Positions 58,623 through 64,000 of a stretch of 64,000 nucleotides of DNA are shown piece by piece. The stretch spans positions 90,337,381 to 90,401,380 of the forward strand of contig OY856186.1 in assembly GCA_963693315.1 (NCBI GenBank). The letters are read 5' to 3'. Made by a program: the position numbers and the translations under genes. A model generated the notes under the pieces. It was given only the letters and a program-made list of their open reading frames with translations, had not been told where the DNA came from and searched no databases. Numbering within the stretch: the first letter of the stretch is position 1; the number at the start of each line of letters is the position of its first letter. The stretch is from Diogma glabrata (Eukaryota > Arthropoda > Insecta > Diptera > Cylindrotomidae).

Positions 58623-60646
58623 TCTTATATATTAATACGCTAGATCAAAACTTTGTGGAGCCTAAGGCTTTTTTATTCGCAGATGGATTCATTTCAAATT
58701 TTCACAGCTAACTGATATTAGTGTAACCTATAATCGGATCATAAATAAAAAAGTTATTATATACGGAAAACTTTTTATATACATATGCATTATAAGTTTA
58801 CATACATATAAAAACGAAATTAAAAATTTATTTTATTTTTTTATATTTTCTTTTTTATATATTAGCGAACAACGAACAACAAAAACGAAACTTTTTTTTC
58901 TCATTCATTTCAGTCGTCTTTTGTCTTTGAACAAAGGATGGTTTTCGAGTCGTCGGAATAAAAGAGATTATATGCGTAATATGCGTAATAATGTTGATTT
59001 TATGAATGATATTTTATGAATGATATTTATGATGATATTTTTTGAATGATATTTTCTTTTTTATATATTAGCTATCGAACAACAAAAACGAAACTTAAAA
59101 ATTTATTTTCTTTTTTAAATCATTCATTTCAGTCGTCTTTTATCTTTGAACAAGGACGGTTTTCGATATTATTTCGATTATTTTGTTTATTGATATAAAG
59201 ATATTTGCGTAATATTTTTCTTTGTTTTCTTATTATAGGAGGGCTATTATTTTGAAAACGTACATTTTTTTGTTGATTTTTAAATTTTTGATTTTTAAAA
59301 AATCTGAAATTTTGATATTTTGTTGGTATTGACGAAAGGAAAAAAGTTGTTTCTGCTTTTATTTTTTGTGTACTCTGAATCGGCGTTATGCGCGGTTGAA
59401 TTTTTGAGGCTTTTTCACGTAGTTTTGTAATGGTTTAAAACTTAAAACTTTTTTTTCTTTTTTTATATTTATTTTCTCTTAGTTAGTTTATACATTTCCT
59501 TTGAAGTTTAGAGAATTTAGTTTATGAATTGATTTAGGGGTCGATAGACGTAATATTTTCCTTTGTTTTTTTATCACAGGAGGGCTATTATTTTGAAAAC
59601 GTACATTTTTTTGTTGATTTTTAAATTTTTGATTTTTAAAAAATCTGAAATTTTGATATTTTGTTGGTATTGACGAAAGGAAAAAAGTTGTTTCTGCTTT
59701 TATTTTTTGTGTACTCTCAATCGGCGTTATGCGCGGTTGAATTTTTGAGGCATTTTCACGTAGTTTTGGTAATGGTTTAAAACTTAAAACTTTTTTTTCT
59801 TTTTTTATATTTATTTTCTCTTAGTTAGTTTATACATTTCCTTTGAAGTTTAGAGAATTTAGTTTATGAATTGATTTAGGGGTCGATAGACGTAATATTT
59901 TTCTTTGTTTTTTTACTATAGGAGGGCTATTATTTTGAAAACGTACATTTTTTTGTTGATTTTTAAATTTTTGATTTTTAAAAAATCTGAAATTTTGATA
60001 TTTTGTTGGTATTGGCGAAAGGAAAAAAGTTATTTCTGCTTTTATTTTTTGTGTACTCTGAATCGGAGTTATGCGCGGTTGAATTTTTGAGGCTTTTTCA
60101 CGTAGTTTTGGTATTGGTGTCAATGTTTTGTGAACAGGTGCCACAAATTTCATCCGACTTAAGTATATTTTTGCAAGTAAAAAGAAAAATAACTGAATAA
60201 TTGAAACTAGGAGGGCCCGGCGTGCTTCGCTACGCTTATAAATAAAGTTTTTGCGTAGACATTTTGTTGATGTAGAAGCAATGATTTCAAAAAGTGGTAA
60301 TGAGAAATGCTAGCATATAATTTTTAATTTTTCTTTTTAAATATATGAATGAAAAATAATCAAAACTCTAGCTGATCAGTTCGGATATATGAAAAATTAG
60401 CGATCAAATAAGTTTTCAACTAAGCTTATTTGATCACTAACTTATTTGATCGCTAATTTTTCATATATCCGAACTGATCAGCTAGAGTTTTGATTATTTT
60501 TCATTCATATATTTAAAAAGAAAAATTAAAAATTATATGCTAGCATTTCTCATTACCACTTTTTGAAATCATAGCTTCTACGTCAACAAAATGTCTACGC
60601 AAAAACTTTATTTATAAGCGTAGCGAAGCACGCCGGGCCCTCCTAG
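58623..60646 (+). mobile_element. Non-autonomous Helitron-like element
   Basis: Starts TCTTATATATTAATACGC and ends CCGGGCCCTCCTAG, so it has 5'-TC and CTAG-3' ends. It is inserted between A and T of CCATAA|TTCTCAAT. The uninterrupted CCATAATTCTCAATAAT is present in the same repeat at about 18600 and again near 58490, so no target duplication occurred. A short stem, GCGT...ACGC, lies about 11 bases before the CTAG end. These are the Helitron rules. There is no Rep/helicase coding. The interior holds a 342-bp tandem array and a 440-bp palindrome. Confidence 0.85.
59213..60117 (+). repeat. Tandem array of ~342-bp units (about 2.7 copies)
   Basis: GGAGGGCTATTATTTTGAAA recurs at 59238, 59579 and 59921, spacings of 341 and 342. 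The copies are nearly identical; the third breaks off near 60117. The 101-107-codon frames across it have no recognisable domain and are repeat artefacts. Confidence 0.92.
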
Positions 60647-60648
60647 TT
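60205..60648. repeat. Palindrome made of two inverted Helitron 3' ends
   Basis: AACTAGGAGGGCCCGGCGTG at the left is the complement of the right end. The ~215-bp arms are almost perfect, including CTCTAGCTGATCAG and TCGGATATATGAAAAATTAG, with a short centre near 60420. The 3' terminus of the Helitron is thus present twice, head to head. Confidence 0.9.
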
Positions 60649-61444
60649 CTCAATAATAATAATAAAACTTCATTTCAAACAAACAATTAATTTTATTTTT
60701 TTTTCCAAAAAATTAGGTAAAAAAATAAATAAAAATCTTTCTTTTGACACACTTGACAACATTTTTTTGACAAACTTATAATGCAATAATCTAGTTTTTG
60801 ATCTCACATACCAATCCCGACCATCAAGATTTCTCCAAATTTAATGTTACTGCTCGTAATCACTTAAAATGAACGTTTTTTAAGCCAAAAATATGAATAT
60901 TTGCTATTTTTGACACACATAATGATTTTTTTGACACACTTCTGGTACAGTTATCGAACACAGCGTCCTTTCGGACCTGTTTCTTGAGTATACCTATTTT
61001 TAGAAAAAAAAAATTTTGAAATCCCTTTAGCGGTTTTCCCTGCAGCGTAGGTAATGACGGCGGACGGCCGGCCGGCCGGCCGACAGACAGACTTACATTT
61101 TTTTTTTTGCCTTTTTAGAATCAGGAGGTCCTAAAACGTCGAGAAATGTCAAAAAAAAGTGGGGGTAAGAATTTCACTTTGAGCTCATGAATGTAATACT
61201 TAGGTCTTTCAGACCGAAGTAAAATTATTTTCAGAAGTGGTGATGAAGTTTACGTTTTGTTATTTTTTTAAACGGAGCTCTGAAAATAGTATTGCGGTAT
61301 ACGGGCGGTTTTGAAAAATCAAAAAATTTCTAGTATAAAAAACGTTTACTCAGTTGACAGAAATAGGTAGCACTATCGTGCATCCGAAAACGCCCTTAAG
61401 ATTTATATATAATATAAATATGCCACCCAACTTAATCTAATGTA

Positions 61445-61913
61445 ATGCCGTTTTCTTTTTGACAAAAAAAGTGATCTTAGAGCAAAAAAATCAGCTGTCA
61501 GATCACTTTTTTGCATTTCGTATTCTTTTTGTACAAAAAGATTGTTTTTTTTTTGATCTGAAAATATTTGTCTGAATCTAGATTTTTTGGTAGATCAAGC
61601 TGTGAATACAATAAAGTTACACAAATACGTTTACACATCTGTCAAATTATTAAACAAACAAGACGCCATTTACTTATTATTATTTTTTTAAAGGGAAAAA
61701 GTTATTGTTTAAATAAATGTTTTGTTTAAATCGTGTTTTAAATTAAAAATTAATAAAAAATTAAAAAAAAATTATTTAATTAAATACTATTAATTACAAA
61801 AACATTAAATGACAGTTCACAAACACAACTACAAAACTATATCAAATTTTTTCATATTCTTTTTATGAAAAAAAAAAATCACTTTTTCTGCTCTGGCAAA
61901 AAGAAAACGACAT
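61445..61913. mobile_element. Probable MITE with TGCCGTTTTCTTTTTG ends
   Basis: ATGCCGTTTTCTTTTTGAC at the left pairs with CAAAAAGAAAACGACAT at the right; a nearby AGTGAT...ATCACT pair supports the arms. The ~470-bp interior is non-coding. No clear target duplication was found. Confidence 0.5.
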
Positions 61914-62742
61914 AAATTAACTTTTCACACAGTACAAAAAATTAAATGTAGGAGTAAAAAACTAATAATTTAACAAATACCAAACCATCTCAAAATTGCT
62001 AAATTATTTTAATGATTTTATTAAAACAAAACTAAATATAATTCAATTAAAAGTCAGAGCGATATAAAATTGTAATTAAATTTAGCATGACATAGCAGTA
62101 GTAGTTCATATCCTAAACCAACATACTTAAATTTATGTTACTTGATCTCTTTATTGTACAGAAAAAAAACACAACATCTTAACCTTTCAATTAATTTTAA
62201 TTATAGTTTTTTATGTTATTTCAAATGACATCTTAAGAACTTAAATGAATTTTGATTTAATTACAAAGAGCAAAAGAAAATATCTAGATATTAGGAAGTT
62301 GTATGTTTTACCATAAATTTTAAGTGGAATTTAATGGTGATTTGATTTGTTGTGTTACTGTCATTTGAAATTAAACCGTTAGACAGACTAGTTTCTTAAA
62401 ACTATTTTATTGTACGTTTTTTGAACAAAAATTTTTTTGTTTAAACCTATAACAATTAAACCTCAGATAAGACGAACTAAAATTTTAATTCTATTCATAC
62501 ATTATTTCTACATACATATATAAAAGTGAACCAAATTTACATTCAACCCGCATAGACAAACATCTAATTTAATTAACTCACTCACTCACTATGTCAGTTT
62601 TTGTTCTATATTCGTTAAGTATTATCCATTTATTATTTTCTAAACAAAGTTCAAAGAATGTTACTATGTCAAATAAACAAGTAAACCAGAAAAATTTGTG
62701 TCAAATATATTACATAATTTAAAATTAATTTATTGGTTTTAC

Positions 62743-62864
62743 CTTAATTAACTGTGTTACGGCGGGACTATCTAGTAAACCTTTTAAAAAAACTAAATCT
62801 GTTTCATTTGCACCAGTTTTTCCATTTAATTCAGCTAAATTATCACGAACATGTTGGAATGCAT
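62743..62864 (-). CDS. vari: Varicose, N-terminal L27 exon
   Basis: A 122-bp exon: two bases complete a split codon, then 40 codons from AFQHVRDNLAELNG to FLKGLLDSPAVTQLIK. This is the first part of the L27 region of MPP2/6-type MAGUKs. The acceptor AG is at 62865-62866 and the donor GTAAAACC ends the exon at phase 0. The initiator Met and 5' UTR are on one or more exons further right, outside the window or unrecognised between 62867 and 64000. Confidence 0.9.
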
Positions 62865-64000
62865 CTGAAAATAGAACACAAAAAATAATTAGTTATTGGT
62901 GGTACATATTTTTGTTCATTTTATGATAAATCTGTATATTTTTGCCGTCTATAATCTATATGATAGATCCATGCCAAAAAACGCACAAAACTACTAAAAC
63001 AAATTGCTTTGTTATTTTTATTTTCTGTGTGGTCGGTCAAACAAGCATAAATTCTATAATAATATTACACAATAAATTTAATTTTAATTTGACCGAATTT
63101 GTTATTAAAAACTATACCTAAGTTTTTGCATTTTTTAAATACATATATATTTATAGAAAATCAATTTATATTTTTCTAGATCTTTAAAATTTTTCTAATT
63201 GCTGATTTTTGGACTGTTAGACTGTGTCATTATTCTCCTTTTAAGATCTGACCTGAGGCAATTGATCAAAGAATGTGACAACTCAGTTTTCTACCATTAT
63301 TGGGCTATTAACGAATATCAGACGGGCAATATCAGTGGACATTTTAATCCCCATATTCTTTGGTAATATATCTCATTTGTTTTTATGAAGAAATAAAACC
63401 ACACATGCACTATATGATGTTTGAAGGAGTATATCGCACAATTTAGGTGTATTATATTAGTAGAATTATTCACACAACACCAATTTCACAAGTACCCGAG
63501 CAGAAATTATTTAGGAGAAGCCTGAATATAGTCAGGGTGTCATCAGGGTCTGATCAGTCCAGAAAGCGCAAGCCCTATTAGAAATTTCATTTGGTTAAAA
63601 TTCACTAGATCCATGCTAGACTATCACTGAGAAAAAAACCAACATAAAATCAAAAAAAAACATTTTAATTCAAAAAAAAAATAAATATGAAATCATACTA
63701 AACGTGGAAATTTTAGTTTCAAAAAATTAATTTTTGATTTTAAATTACTATTTTTAAAGAAATATTTAAAGCAGCTCAATTTGAAAATAAAACTACACAC
63801 TTTTAAAATAAAAGCTTATCATTTATATTTATTAAATTGATAATTTTTAATTTAAAACTGAAAGATGATATATCTAAATGGGACATTTTTGATTTCTGTA
63901 AATCAAATTTAGGAATAAAAAACTATTACTATTTTCAATAAATAAATAAATCAAAATATGTTATGTGTGATTATTTTTATTTGAATTTAATTCAATAAAC
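62865..64000. other. vari upstream intron, no feature recognised
   Basis: AT-rich. No upstream vari exon with a start codon was recognised before the window edge. Confidence 0.5.

Larger units (their letters stand above)
57730..61221 (+). mobile_element. Repeat Y2, split by a Helitron-like insertion
   Basis: From TCACAGCTCTGAGATATC (57742) to CAGACCGAAGTA (61221) it matches Y1 along its length: the ACTTCGGTCTG subterminal repeat, ~55-bp AT-rich units, GACACACTTGACA repeats and a GC-rich GGCCGGCCGGCC block near 61070. Removing the 2024-bp insertion leaves about 1.47 kb. The left edge is approximate because Y1 and Y2 differ there. Confidence 0.8.
11877..62742 (-). other. vari: Giant vari intron (50,866 bp) packed with mobile elements
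   Basis: The two bordering exons encode adjoining parts of the same L27 region. LIK ends the exon at 62743-62864 and IQDSF begins the exon at 11268-11876, both at phase 0 with a GT donor and AG acceptor. Everything between is therefore intronic unless the locus is misassembled. No host coding exon was recognised within it. It contains most of the window's retrotransposons and DNA elements, in both orientations. Confidence 0.85.

Noticed and set aside
59830..60153. 107-codon frame in the Helitron-like element
   Set aside because: It lies across the 342-bp tandem repeat, shows no domain and is not matched by a Rep/helicase motif.

Overview
The window is a piece of an AT-rich arthropod genome, most likely an insect. 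It carries the 3' two-thirds of one conserved host gene and a dense, layered set of transposable elements. The host gene lies on the minus strand. Its six exons (62743-62864, 11268-11876, 7683-8151, 7296-7627, 7098-7172, 6825-7001) join in frame through GT/AG introns into about 593 residues with the order L27-PDZ-SH3-guanylate kinase. I recognise this as the MAGUK Varicose (vari, MPP2/MPP6 type), a septate-junction scaffold. The 5' exon(s) lie beyond the right edge. No other host gene was recognised.

Layout. Positions 1-6824 are downstream of vari: a 5' part of an RTE-type LINE running off the left edge, a SINE-like element (SINE-X copy 1) and AT-rich DNA. Positions 6825-11876 hold five vari exons, with a 3.1 kb intron that contains a foldback element. 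Positions 11877-62742 are a single vari intron of 50.9 kb filled with mobile DNA. From left to right it contains: a small LTR element that codes only Gag; hAT remnants; a 4.4 kb inverted repeat with one SINE-X copy in each arm; a hAT MITE; a complete Ty3/Gypsy retrotransposon with identical 676-bp LTRs; RTE and LINE relics; a hAT element inside a short palindromic MITE; a 5'-truncated LINE with an open 842-codon frame; a hAT/MITE/SINE nest; a piggyBac-like MITE; a 0.7 kb (CATAA)n array broken by a LINE that itself holds an RTE element and a MITE; and a repeat-rich element holding a Helitron-like insertion.

The nesting gives a relative history. Three insertions have exact 8-bp duplications (hAT), one a 12-bp duplication (RTE) and one TTAA ends (piggyBac-like). 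For several insertions the unoccupied site is visible elsewhere in the window: Helitron-like in repeat Y, repeat Y in SINE-X, and SINE-X in the opposite arm of the inverted repeat. SINE-X shares about 130 bp at its 3' end with the 41-44 kb LINE, so that LINE family is the likely source of its mobilisation.

All statements come from reading the sequence by eye. Repeat edges marked approximate could move by tens of bases. No database search was possible, so family names rest on motif recognition and the host species is not determined.
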